The notes beneath the pieces are model-generated. The model was given only the letters and a program-made list of their open reading frames with translations. It ran no database searches and was not told the origin of the DNA. Below, piece after piece: positions 1 through 7,655 of a stretch of 64,000 nucleotides of DNA (the stretch's first letter is position 1; each line of letters starts with the position of its first letter). The DNA is taken from NCBI RefSeq assembly GCF_008364845.1, contig NZ_VTTP01000009.1:62001-126000 (forward strand). The letters run 5' to 3'. The DNA comes from Actinotalea subterranea. GTDB lineage: Bacteria; Actinomycetota; Actinomycetes; Actinomycetales; Cellulomonadaceae. A program made the position numbers and the translations under genes.

Positions 1-212
1 AGGCGACGGCCGCGATGGCCGGCCGCGACCACGTCCTGCCCGACGACGTGCAGGACGTTGCGCTGCCCGTGCTCGCGCACCGCCTCCTGGCGAGCACGGA
101 CGCACGGCTCGCCGGGCGGACCGTCGAGGAGACCCTGGACGCGATCCTCACCAGGACGCGGCTGCCCGCGTCGGGCCGCGCCGCCGCACCGGACCGGCGC
201 GCCATCAGCTGA
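1..212 (+). CDS. MoxR-family AAA+ ATPase, C-terminal fragment (5' end outside window)
   Basis: The reading frame is open from the window edge and ends in TGA at 210-212, so only about the last 70 residues are present. They match the C-terminal lid region of MoxR ATPases (residues reading HVLPDDVQDVALPVLAHRLL), which helps position the helical bundle after the AAA core. The Walker motifs lie outside the window. MoxR proteins act as chaperone-like ATPases and are typically encoded beside a DUF58 protein, as here: the next gene starts inside this stop codon (TGATG). The call rests on this tail plus the neighbouring DUF58 and transglutaminase genes. Confidence 0.82.
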   Translation, partial: ATAAMAGRDHVLPDDVQDVALPVLAHRLLASTDARLAGRTVEETLDAILTRTRLPASGRAAAPDRRAIS

Positions 213-1483
213 TGGGCGTCCTGCGGGGGGTGCGCACCACGCGCCGCGGCGCCGCCCTCACGGCCCTCGGCGCACTGACCCTCGTCGTGGGCTTCGTCCT
301 CGGTGTCCGGATCCTGACGCAGATCGGCGCGCTCCTCCTCCTCACCGTCGCCGCGGGCGTCGCCTGGCTCGTGCACGAGGCCCGGAGCCAGGAACGCGGT
401 CGGCTCCGCCTCGACCGACGCGTCACTCCGCACCCGGTCGCCGTGGGCCACGACGCGGTCGTCCGTGTCGAGGTCAGCTCACGCAGCGGGCACCGCATCG
501 ACGGTCTCCAGATCGCCGAGCGGGCGGCGCGCGAGCTCTCGGGACCCGCAGCACTCCGCGCCCGCGTCCAGCGGACGCCCGGCCGGCTCGCCCTGACGTA
601 CCCGATCTCGCCCAGGCACCGAGGACGGTGGCCCGTCGGGCCCCTCGAGGTCCAGCGGCGCGACCCGTTCGGCGTCGCGTCCTGGGTCGGCCCGCTGGGC
701 GGTCCGATGCGCGTGGCCGTCCGGCCCGCCGTCGTGAGCCTCGGCACGTCGAACCGCGCCGCGTCCACCGACGTGGACCGTGCCTCGGCGGGCGCTCGGA
801 CACCTGCGGCCGACGACGCCTCGCTGCGCGACTACCGGCCCGGCGACGACCTGCGACGCGTCCACTGGGGGTCGAGCGCGCGCCGGGGGCAGCTCATGGT
901 CCGCCAGGACGAGCGCGCGGGCCGCCGACCCGTCAGCGTCGTCATCGACCTCCCGCCCGAGGACGCCGCAGCGGAGTGGACCATCTCCGCAGGCGCGTCG
1001 ATCGCCCTCGCCCTCGCCGGCGCCGGGCACCACGTGCGCATCCTCGGTGGCGACGTGCTGTCGGTCGGCACGGAGCACCACAGGCCCGACACGGACGGCA
1101 CCGCCGTCGACGCCCTGCTCGACCAGACCGTCGACCTGAGACTCCCCTCCACCCCGGGGGACCGCGCCGCGTGGCTCTCGGCCGCGGTCGACACGCTCAC
1201 CGCGGAGGCCGGTGGCGCCGAGCTCGTCTTCGCGGTCGTCGGCGCGCTGTGGCCGACGGCGCTCGGAGATCTCGCCCGTGTCGGCGCCGCGAGCCACGGG
1301 TGGGCGATGGTCCGGTCCGGGCAGGCGGGGCGCGACACGCTGCCGACACCCGACGAGACCAGGACGCTCGAGTCGCTGCGTCGAGCGGGGTGGACGGCGT
1401 GCGCCGTGCATCCCGGCGAGGACATCGCGGTGAGCTGGCAGAGGCTGCTCGACTCCGACGAGCGTGTGGCAGGGCGCGCATGA
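212..1483 (+). CDS. DUF58 domain-containing membrane-anchored protein
   Basis: A 423-residue protein. Two hydrophobic segments near residues 14-52 suggest an N-terminal membrane hairpin, followed by a soluble region. The DUF58 hallmark is clear (DYRPGDDLRRVHWGSSAR around residue 210), then a von Willebrand factor A-like segment. The start ATG overlaps the moxR stop by one base and its own TGA overlaps the next ATG (ATGA), so the three genes look translationally coupled. In the MoxR-DUF58-transglutaminase arrangement the MoxR ATPase is thought to act on DUF58/vWA partners at the membrane; the substrate is unknown. Confidence 0.9.
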   Translation: MGVLRGVRTTRRGAALTALGALTLVVGFVLGVRILTQIGALLLLTVAAGVAWLVHEARSQERGRLRLDRRVTPHPVAVGHDAVVRVEVSSRSGHRIDGLQIAERAARELSGPAALRARVQRTPGRLALTYPISPRHRGRWPVGPLEVQRRDPFGVASWVGPLGGPMRVAVRPAVVSLGTSNRAASTDVDRASAGARTPAADDASLRDYRPGDDLRRVHWGSSARRGQLMVRQDERAGRRPVSVVIDLPPEDAAAEWTISAGASIALALAGAGHHVRILGGDVLSVGTEHHRPDTDGTAVDALLDQTVDLRLPSTPGDRAAWLSAAVDTLTAEAGGAELVFAVVGALWPTALGDLARVGAASHGWAMVRSGQAGRDTLPTPDETRTLESLRRAGWTACAVHPGEDIAVSWQRLLDSDERVAGRA

Positions 1484-3699
1484 ACGCCCAGGGAGCGGCA
1501 GTGACCGGACCGGCCGCGTGGGGCGGGTCGGGGCTCGTCGTGCTCGGCACGCTCGTCGGGGCCTCCACACTGCGACCCGTGCTGGAGACCGGGCCCTGGG
1601 TGGGCGTGACAGCGGTGCTCGTGCTGGTCCTCGCCCTCGTGACGGCGCAGGTGCGCCAGGTGACCCGGTCGCGGACCGCCCCCACGTTCTGGGGCCTCGC
1701 CGTCGGCCTCCTGAGCCTCGTCTCCGTCTACTCGGGGACCGGGACCGCCCCGGGCCTGCCCGTGCCCACGCCCGAGGCGCTCGACCGCCTCGTCCGCCTC
1801 GCCCGCAGCGGGGTCGAGGCCATCGCGGACGGACGCGTCCCCGTCGAGCCGGTCCGCGGGATCGAGCTCTTCGTGGTCGCGGGCGTCGTCCTGGTCTACC
1901 TGGTCGCTGACCTGCTCGCGCTCGGCCTGGGACGCGCCGGCCTCGCCGGCCTCGCGCTCCTGGGCCTGTGGCTCCCGGTGATCCTGTTCGAGCGCGAGCC
2001 GGGGCCGGCGGCCCTCGCCCTCGGCGGGATCGTGTTCGTCCTCCTGCTCGTCCTGACCCGCCCCCGCGGCCGGGCAGCCGGCACCGCGCTGCCGCGCTCC
2101 GTCGGACCCGTCCTGGGCGCCGCGGTCGTCGTCACGGTCGCGGCGATGGTCCTCGGCCCCGTCACGGCGGGGCTGCCCCTCTACGGCTCGGTCAGGCTGG
2201 AGGGGACGTGGGGTGGCGGCGTCGGGGGCGGCCCGCTCAGGCTGTCCACGGACCTCGACATGCGGTCGAGCCTGTCCGAGCGCTCCGGCCGGACCCTCCT
2301 CACGTACCGGACCGATGCACCGACCACCGGCCCGTTCCGCATGTACACCATGACGGAGTTCGACGGGCGTGAGTGGGCCCGAGGGGACGCCGACGGCGAC
2401 TTCTCCGAGTCCGACGGACTCCTGTGGCCCGAGCGCACCGAGGACGTCGCCCCCGACGACCGCGTGCGCATCACCGTCGACGTCGGGGACCTCGACCAGG
2501 ACCGTCTGCCCGTGCCCGTCGAGCCTCGCACGATCGAGGCCCCGGGCATCTGGCGGTACGACGCCTCGAGGGACGAGGTCGTGGGCGTGGGCTCCACGTC
2601 GACCCGCAACACGTCCTACATGATCGAGACGAGCCCGCGCGACCTGTCGCCCGACGTGCTGAGGCTCGCGGGCACCGCATCGCCCGACGGCCTCCCCGGG
2701 CCTGTCCTCGACGTGCCGCAGACCGCGTTCGTCGCAGACATCCAGGCGCTCGCCGACGAGGTGACCGCGGGTGCCGCGAACCCGTACGACCAGGCGCTGG
2801 CCCTCCAGTCGTACTTCCGGGACGTCACGAACTTCCGGTACGACACGGAGGTGCCCGAGGCGCAGACGGACGACGCGGTGTGGGACTTCCTGACGCAGCG
2901 GACCGGGTACTGCGTGCAGTACGCGACGGCGATGGTCGTGATGTCGCGTGCCCTCGGCATCCCCGCACGCATGGCCATCGGCTTCCTGCCGGGGCAGCCG
3001 ACCTCGACCCGCGGCGAGTACGCGATCTCGGGCCGTCAGGCTCACGCGTGGCCGGAGCTGTACTTCGAGGGCGCGGGCTGGGTGCGCTTCGAGCCGACGC
3101 CCGCCGTGCAGACGGGCGCACCGCCCGTCTACGCCGACCCGTTCTCGGGCCAGAACCTCACGCCCGAGGAGGAGGAGCTGGGCGGTACGGCCGGGCCGGC
3201 GGCCGCGCCGTCGACGGCCCCCGACGCGTCCGGCAGCCAGCGCGACGACTCCGTGGGCATCGGCTCGGCGACCGTCCCCGTCACGGCGGTCATCGGGGGC
3301 GCCGGGGTGCTGGTCCTGGCGCTCGCGGCCGTCACGGTCCTTCTCGTCCGACGCCGACGCGCACGCCCGCACGAGCCCCTCGGCACCGAGGAGTGGTGGG
3401 CGGAGCTCCGCGCACGCCTCGGCGCCCGGGGCGTCACCTGGACCGACGCGACGACACCACGGCAGGTGGCCGCCTCGATCCGCGCCGCCTACCGCAGCGC
3501 CGGGGACGACGAGACCCCGGAGGCGTCCTTGCGCGCCGTGGACCGTCTCGTCGCGGCGGTCGAGGACGTGCGCTACGGGCCCCTGCCCGTGGAGCCCGAG
3601 CCGGACGACCTCGCGTCGTGGGTCGACCTCGCGGAGCGCCCCCTGGTGCCCCTCGCCGAGCGTCCGCTGGTGACCGAGGGCGCCGACGCACGGTCCTGA
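1480..3699 (+). CDS. Transglutaminase-like membrane protein (TgpA/DUF3488 type)
   Basis: A 739-residue protein starting at the ATG that overlaps the DUF58 stop. The first ~240 residues hold about six hydrophobic helices (DUF3488/TgpA N-terminal domain). An extracytoplasmic transglutaminase core follows, with Cys478 in GYCVQYATAM and His522 in QAHAWPELYF; the third polar position reads FEPTP (Glu where Asp is common). A further transmembrane helix near residue 605-625 precedes a C-terminal DUF4129-like tail. Family knowledge suggests cell-envelope peptide crosslinking or proteolysis, but the substrate is not known. Last gene of the MoxR operon. An open frame extends upstream but is antisense-style shadow over DUF58. 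Confidence 0.9.
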   Translation: MNAQGAAVTGPAAWGGSGLVVLGTLVGASTLRPVLETGPWVGVTAVLVLVLALVTAQVRQVTRSRTAPTFWGLAVGLLSLVSVYSGTGTAPGLPVPTPEALDRLVRLARSGVEAIADGRVPVEPVRGIELFVVAGVVLVYLVADLLALGLGRAGLAGLALLGLWLPVILFEREPGPAALALGGIVFVLLLVLTRPRGRAAGTALPRSVGPVLGAAVVVTVAAMVLGPVTAGLPLYGSVRLEGTWGGGVGGGPLRLSTDLDMRSSLSERSGRTLLTYRTDAPTTGPFRMYTMTEFDGREWARGDADGDFSESDGLLWPERTEDVAPDDRVRITVDVGDLDQDRLPVPVEPRTIEAPGIWRYDASRDEVVGVGSTSTRNTSYMIETSPRDLSPDVLRLAGTASPDGLPGPVLDVPQTAFVADIQALADEVTAGAANPYDQALALQSYFRDVTNFRYDTEVPEAQTDDAVWDFLTQRTGYCVQYATAMVVMSRALGIPARMAIGFLPGQPTSTRGEYAISGRQAHAWPELYFEGAGWVRFEPTPAVQTGAPPVYADPFSGQNLTPEEEELGGTAGPAAAPSTAPDASGSQRDDSVGIGSATVPVTAVIGGAGVLVLALAAVTVLLVRRRRARPHEPLGTEEWWAELRARLGARGVTWTDATTPRQVAASIRAAYRSAGDDETPEASLRAVDRLVAAVEDVRYGPLPVEPEPDDLASWVDLAERPLVPLAERPLVTEGADARS

Positions 3700-3825
3700 G
3701 CTGCCGATCGGCCCGATCAGGTGCGGGCTTGATCACGTGCGGGGCCGGCGTGCCGTCCGGTCAGGTCGGGCGCGAGCGGCTGGGAGCCGCGAGTACCTGA
3801 CCTGCCGCGCGGGATGCCGCGGTTC

Positions 3826-4221
3826 TCAGCGGCCGCGCTCGTCCCGGCGCCGGTCCCAGCGCTGCTCGAAGCGTGTGATGAAGCCCGGGGAGCCGGCCGA
3901 TGGCCGCTTCCCGGAACGGGGCCGCACGGTGCCGCTGTCGGTCACGACCCCGGCGGGGCCCTGCCTGCGTGGCGGGGAGAACGCAAGCACCACGGAGACG
4001 AACATCGCGACGAAACCGAGGACGCCGATCCACGGCTGGCTGGTGGCCGCGCCGACGACGAGGACGGTGAGTCCTGCGAGGGCACCGGCACCCGTCAGCA
4101 GCCACCGACGTACTGAACTGGTCCGACCACCCTGGAAGGTGTTCACGAGCTTGGGGTCGTCAGACGTGAGCTGACGCTCCATCTGCTCCAGTACGCGCTG
4201 CTCGTACTCGGACAGAGGCAT
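3826..4221 (-). CDS. DUF3040 domain-containing membrane protein
   Basis: A 131-residue protein with the family start MPLSEYEQRVLEQMERQL, two adjacent transmembrane helices at about residues 40-82, and a basic C-terminal tail. The start is fixed by a strong ribosome binding site (GGAGGT, minus strand, 4 nt before ATG). It lies 35 nt behind dinB on the same strand and is probably in its transcript, though a separate promoter (TATCCT at 4259-4264) is possible. DUF3040 proteins are actinobacterial, of unknown function, and often sit near the mraZ/division cluster. Convergent with the transglutaminase gene. Confidence 0.85.
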   Translation of the reverse strand: MPLSEYEQRVLEQMERQLTSDDPKLVNTFQGGRTSSVRRWLLTGAGALAGLTVLVVGAATSQPWIGVLGFVAMFVSVVLAFSPPRRQGPAGVVTDSGTVRPRSGKRPSAGSPGFITRFEQRWDRRRDERGR

Positions 4222-4256
4222 CGCTACCTCCGTGCTGCCGGTGGGACGGGACATGC

Positions 4257-5522
4257 TCAGGATAGATCCCCGGACGCGCCCGCGGTAGTTGACGGCGTGC
4301 CGTTCCCCCGGAGCACCGACGCGGAGCGCACCGCGGAGGTGCCGAACCGGTGCCTGACCTCGTCCATCGCCTGCTCGGCGCGGCGACGGGCGCCGAGTGA
4401 GTCGTCGACGGCCTCCTCGAGCGTGAGCTGTCGCGCAGCGACCTCGGAGAGCCCCTCCGCCCGGACCCCGATGAGGCGGACCGCGAGGCCCCCGAGCTCC
4501 GTGGCCGCCAGCAGCGCGCGGGCGGCCAGGTGGATCTCCCGGGCGACGTCCGTGGGCGCGGACAGCGTGCGAGAACGGGACATGGTGCGGAAGTCCGAGG
4601 TCCGGACCTTGATGCTGACCGTGCGCGAGACGAGCCCGCGCGCACGCAGCTGGCCGGCGGTGCGGTCGGCCAGGGCGAGGAGCTGGGCCTCGATCACTGC
4701 GAGGTCTCGCGTGTCGACCTCGAACGTGGTCTCGGCCCCGATGCTCTTCTCGGTGTGCTCGGGCACCACGGGCCGCGGGTCCTTGCCCCATGCGAGATCG
4801 TGCAGGTGCGCACCCGCCGCGGCGCCGACGGCGCGCTGGACCACTGCCACGTCCGCCTCGGCCAGCTGGGCGACGGTCAGGATGCCCCAGCGCGCGAGCG
4901 CCTCGCGCGTGCGCTCGCCCACACCCCAGAGGGCCTCGACCGGCAGGGAGTGCAGGAAGGGCACGGTTGCCGCGCGTGGGACGACGAGCAGGCCGTCCGG
5001 CTTGGCGAAGCCCGAGGCGAGCTTGGCCACGAACTTCGTCGACGCGACCCCGACGGAGCACGGCAGGCCGGTCTCCTGGCGGACCCGCGCCCGCAACGCC
5101 TCGGCGATCGCCGTCGGCGAGCCGCTGCGTCGTCGCGCGCCTGACACGTCCAGGAACGCCTCGTCGACGCTCACCTGCTCGACCAGCGCGGTGACGTCCC
5201 GCAGGAGGGTCATGACAGCGGCCGAGGCCGCACGGTAGGCGGCGTGGTCGGGCGGCACGACGACCGCCTGCGGGCACAGGCGGCGGGCGACGGACATAGG
5301 CATCGCCGAGTGCACGCCGAACGCGCGCGCCTCGTACGTCGCGGCGAGCACGACGGACCGCGCCTCTCCCCCGACGATCACGGCCCTGCCCTGGAGCTGA
5401 GGACGGCGCGCGAGCTCCACCGAGGCGAAGAACGCATCCATGTCGACGTGAAGGATCGAGCAGCCCTCGTCGTCCTCGCCCCAGCTGGGCCGCCCGCCGC
5501 GGAGGACGGGTCGGCGGCTCAC
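4257..5522 (-). CDS. dinB: DNA polymerase IV (Y-family translesion polymerase)
   Basis: A 421-residue Y-family polymerase. Palm metal ligands are visible as HVDMDAFFASVE (Asp27, Asp29) and SVDEAFLD (Asp120, Glu121), followed by helix-hairpin-helix thumb motifs (ALWGVGERTREAL) and a little-finger domain. It performs error-prone bypass synthesis across damaged template and normally binds the sliding clamp; I did not identify a clear clamp-binding tail. The GTG start at 5522 lies 7 nt after the stop of the upstream HEPN-like gene, so both share a transcript led by a perfect SOS box at 6041-6056. The residues before Met1 in the open frame overlap the upstream gene and are not used. Confidence 0.95.
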   Translation of the reverse strand: MSRRPVLRGGRPSWGEDDEGCSILHVDMDAFFASVELARRPQLQGRAVIVGGEARSVVLAATYEARAFGVHSAMPMSVARRLCPQAVVVPPDHAAYRAASAAVMTLLRDVTALVEQVSVDEAFLDVSGARRRSGSPTAIAEALRARVRQETGLPCSVGVASTKFVAKLASGFAKPDGLLVVPRAATVPFLHSLPVEALWGVGERTREALARWGILTVAQLAEADVAVVQRAVGAAAGAHLHDLAWGKDPRPVVPEHTEKSIGAETTFEVDTRDLAVIEAQLLALADRTAGQLRARGLVSRTVSIKVRTSDFRTMSRSRTLSAPTDVAREIHLAARALLAATELGGLAVRLIGVRAEGLSEVAARQLTLEEAVDDSLGARRRAEQAMDEVRHRFGTSAVRSASVLRGNGTPSTTAGASGDLS

Positions 5523-5529
5523 CGCAGGC

Positions 5530-6015
5530 TCATGACGCGCGCAGCGTGAGGGAGCCCTGGGTCCCCGTCCCCTCGGGCCGCACGAAGGCCCGGACGACGT
5601 CCTGGAAGTCCTCCGCCGCGGCGACCGTGTGGTCGGCACGCGCCGCGTCGACCACGTCACCGCGGCCGGCCTCCACGGCCGAGCGTGCCGCTGCACCGTC
5701 GGCGAAGAACGCGGTCCACTCGGCGAGCTCAGGCGCGACGAGCGCGACCATCTCCCACACGGTCCGCGGCACGGGCCGACGGGTCGGCCGCCCGGTCACC
5801 TGGAGGAGTGCCGCGCCCGCCCGCAGGGCGGCGAGGTGCGCGTGCAGGAACCGCTCGTCGTCCGACGAGGCGAGCTGCGCCGCGACCAGCTCCGCGTCGC
5901 TCCGCGCCAGCAGCTCGAGCGCCGAGGCCGGCACCGGAGCAGCCATGCCGGTTGGCGTGCCCGCAGCGCGCAGCGGCCGGTGCCCGGCCGTCCTGGTCAT
6001 CGTGCTCAGCGTCAT
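5530..6015 (-). CDS. SAV_6107 family HEPN-like protein, first gene of an SOS-controlled operon with dinB
   Basis: A 161-residue, mostly alpha-helical protein. It resembles the actinobacterial SAV_6107 family, which is assigned to the HEPN fold; I do not see a convincing R-X4-6-H ribonuclease motif, so catalysis is doubtful. The ATG at 6015 is chosen for its excellent ribosome binding site (GAGGAGGTGG at 6021-6030). An upstream in-frame ATG would place the SOS box inside the coding region. It is the promoter-proximal gene before dinB, so it should be DNA-damage inducible. Function unknown; partnership with Pol IV is inferred from the operon. Confidence 0.82.
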   Translation of the reverse strand: MTLSTMTRTAGHRPLRAAGTPTGMAAPVPASALELLARSDAELVAAQLASSDDERFLHAHLAALRAGAALLQVTGRPTRRPVPRTVWEMVALVAPELAEWTAFFADGAAARSAVEAGRGDVVDAARADHTVAAAEDFQDVVRAFVRPEGTGTQGSLTLRAS

Positions 6016-6036
6016 CGTCCCCACCTCCTCACCACC

Positions 6037-6065
6037 AGTGTCGAACACATGTTCGACGCCGTCAA
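6037..6065 (-). promoter_or_regulatory. Promoter of the HEPN-dinB operon
   Basis: On the minus strand TTGACG (6060-6065) and GACACT (6037-6042) are separated by exactly 17 nt. The LexA box fills the spacer and overlaps the -10 element, so bound LexA would exclude RNA polymerase. The spacing and the -35 match are good; the -10 is moderate. Confidence 0.65.
6041..6056. promoter_or_regulatory. LexA binding site (SOS box)
   Basis: TCGAACACATGTTCGA is a perfect 16-bp palindrome matching the actinobacterial/Bacillus-type SOS box CGAAC-N4-GTTCG. It lies 26 nt upstream of the first ATG of the HEPN-dinB operon, between its -35 and -10 elements. The same consensus recurs at lexA and recA in this window. 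Confidence 0.9.
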
Positions 6066-6093
6066 GCCGTCATCTCCGTGCGGGGCAAGGGCC

Positions 6094-6099
6094 TAGCGT
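6094..6099 (+). promoter_or_regulatory. Putative -10 of a leaderless promoter
   Basis: TAGCGT ends 7 nt before the methyltransferase ATG at 6107 and there is no good ribosome binding site between them. This fits a leaderless transcript. Confidence 0.4.
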
Positions 6100-6106
6100 G
6101 ACGTCC

Positions 6107-6988
6107 ATGCCCGATCGCCGCACAGGGAGAGCATCCCGCCGACCACTGACACGCCCGCCCGCCGACCTCCCCACGGGACCTCTGCCGATCCCCTCGGGCA
6201 CCGTCGAGCTGCGGCGCGACCGTGACCGTCCCGCCGCGGTCACCGTGCTGGTCAACGGCGTGCCGAGCTCCCACCTCGACCTCGACGACCCCACCTGGCT
6301 CGAGTTCGAGTACATGCAGCAGATGGTGGCGGTGCTCGAGGGCATGCCCCCCGGCCCGCTCGACGCCGTCCACCTGGGCGCCGGGGGGTGCGCGCTCCCC
6401 CGCTGGGTCGAGGCGACCCGACCGGGCTCGACCCAGCTCGCCGTCGACATCGACGCAGAGCTGCTCACCCTCGTGCGGCGCTGGTTCGACCTGCCGCGCT
6501 CACCACGGCTGCGCCTGCGCGCGGGCGACGCGCGCACGGTCCTCGGCACCCTGGCGGACGCGAGCGCCGACGTCGTCGTCCGCGACGTCTTCGCGGGGGA
6601 CCAGACCCCGCCCCACCTGTGCACGGCCGAGTTCCTGGAGCAGGTCAGCCGCGTCCTGCGGCCGGGCGGCGTCTACCTCGCCAACTGCGCCGACCGTCCG
6701 CCCCTGGGCCTGGCGCGCGCGGAGCTCGCGACCGCCGACGCCGTCTTCGCGGACGTCGCCCTCGCCGCGGAGCCCGGTCAGCTCAAGGGCCGGCGCTACG
6801 GCAACCTCCTGGTCGCCGCCGTCGTGTCCGCCGACGCCGGGCCCGACCTCGCCGGCCCGGCGCTCGAGCGCCGGCTGCGCAGCCTGCCCGTGCCGGTACG
6901 CCTCCTGCACGGCCCGCAGGCGCGTGCCTTCGTCGGGGGCGCCGCCGTCCTGCGAGACCCCGCCGTCCTGCACGACCCCGCGGGGTGA
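6107..6988 (+). CDS. Spermidine-synthase-like SAM-dependent methyltransferase/aminopropyltransferase
   Basis: A 293-residue protein with a Rossmann-fold core of the spermidine synthase superfamily: AVHLGAGGCALPRW (glycine-rich loop), AVDIDAEL (acidic residue for the nucleoside ribose), ARTVLGTL and DVVVRDVFAGDQTPPHL. It lacks the membrane domain of fused actinobacterial spermidine synthases. In family terms these proteins bind SAM or decarboxylated SAM; the aminopropyl acceptor cannot be read from sequence, and many actinobacterial members are annotated only as spermidine synthase-like. It stands alone, divergent from the SOS operon. ATG chosen; a GTG three codons earlier is possible but would leave no leader. 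Confidence 0.8.
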   Translation: MPDRRTGRASRRPLTRPPADLPTGPLPIPSGTVELRRDRDRPAAVTVLVNGVPSSHLDLDDPTWLEFEYMQQMVAVLEGMPPGPLDAVHLGAGGCALPRWVEATRPGSTQLAVDIDAELLTLVRRWFDLPRSPRLRLRAGDARTVLGTLADASADVVVRDVFAGDQTPPHLCTAEFLEQVSRVLRPGGVYLANCADRPPLGLARAELATADAVFADVALAAEPGQLKGRRYGNLLVAAVVSADAGPDLAGPALERRLRSLPVPVRLLHGPQARAFVGGAAVLRDPAVLHDPAG

Positions 6989-7078
6989 GAGGCGCAGCGC
7001 CCGCTCGCGGGCTGCCGCGCGACCAGCACGGGCGTCCCAACGGGACCTCCCGCTCACCGAGCCTCCCCGCTCACGAAC

Positions 7079-7109
7079 GAGGCCGCGCCCCGGGACGGGG
7101 CGCGGCCTC
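7079..7109. terminator. Intrinsic terminator, bidirectional
   Basis: A perfect 14-bp inverted repeat (arm GAGGCCGCGCCCCG) with a 3-nt GGA loop lies between the convergent methyltransferase and cold-shock genes, 20 nt beyond the cold-shock stop. There is no T-tract, as is common in high-GC actinobacteria. Confidence 0.75.
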
Positions 7110-7129
7110 GGGCCGTCAGTGGTGCCTGC

Positions 7130-7333
7130 TCAGAGCGGGCGGACCTTCTCGGCCTGCGGTCCCTTGGGGCCCTGGGCGATCTCGAACTCGACCCGCTGGG
7201 CCTCCTCGAGCGTGCGGTAGCCCTGGGTCTCGATCGCCGAGTAGTGGACGAAGACGTCGGCACCGCCACCGTCCTGGGCGATGAACCCGTAGCCCTTCTC
7301 GCCGTTGAACCACTTCACAGATCCCTGCGCCAT
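7130..7333 (-). CDS. Cold-shock domain protein (CspA family)
   Basis: A 67-residue single cold-shock domain. Both RNA-binding motifs are intact: RNP1 KGYGFI and RNP2 VFVHYSAI, after the family start [10 protein letters not shown]. Csp proteins are single-stranded nucleic-acid chaperones that melt mRNA structure. The ATG at 7333 is preceded by AGGA on the minus strand and gives the standard family length; upstream in-frame starts would add a non-conserved basic leader. Monocistronic: a perfect-stem terminator follows and 322 nt without a gene lie upstream, as expected for a long regulated leader. Confidence 0.95.
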   Translation of the reverse strand: MAQGSVKWFNGEKGYGFIAQDGGGADVFVHYSAIETQGYRTLEEAQRVEFEIAQGPKGPQAEKVRPL

Positions 7334-7655
7334 GCTGTTCCTGTCCTTCTGTCCATCCGGGGGACGTCGTGACCGGGCCTTCTGCCCGCTCCTCGTGCCG
7401 CAATGCCCTGTCCCACGCCCTGCCCCGTCTGGATCCCAGCGAACAGGTTGACGACGAGGGTCGGCCTTCACCTCGCGGCACTGCTGGCGGCGGCCCACCA
7501 GGTGCAGGCGGTGACCCGGGTCATCCGTAAGTCGTCACTGCAACACCGGCAAGTCTGGCATGGTGCCGCCGCACGGCGCCATAGTCCGCGGTGGCCTCCT
7601 GGACGCCCGCAGACGCCCCGAAGACGCCTCACGGACGCCCTCGGCGAGGGGTGGG
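7334..7655. other. Gene-free stretch upstream of the cold-shock gene
   Basis: These 322 nt separate the MFS stop from the cold-shock start, both on the minus strand. They should contain the cold-shock promoter and leader, but I cannot point to a convincing -35/-10 pair. Seen here: the 12-bp palindrome TGACCCGGGTCA (7512-7523); a hairpin with one G-T pair at 7560-7582 that could terminate the MFS transcript; and four GACGCC hexamers at 10-11 nt intervals (7602-7639). An open frame on the plus strand shows no family resemblance and was not called. Confidence 0.5.
7602..7639. repeat. Four GACGCC hexamers in helical phase
   Basis: GACGCC occurs at 7602, 7612, 7623 and 7634, that is at steps of 10, 11 and 11 nt, just beyond the MFS stop codon. 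Regular 10.5-nt phasing puts all copies on one face of the helix. It may be chance in GC-rich DNA. Confidence 0.4.

Noticed and set aside
832-3372. An 846-codon open frame antisense to the DUF58 and transglutaminase genes
   Set aside because: Composition is a GC-rich shadow and the sense frames encode recognised domains joined by overlapping codons.
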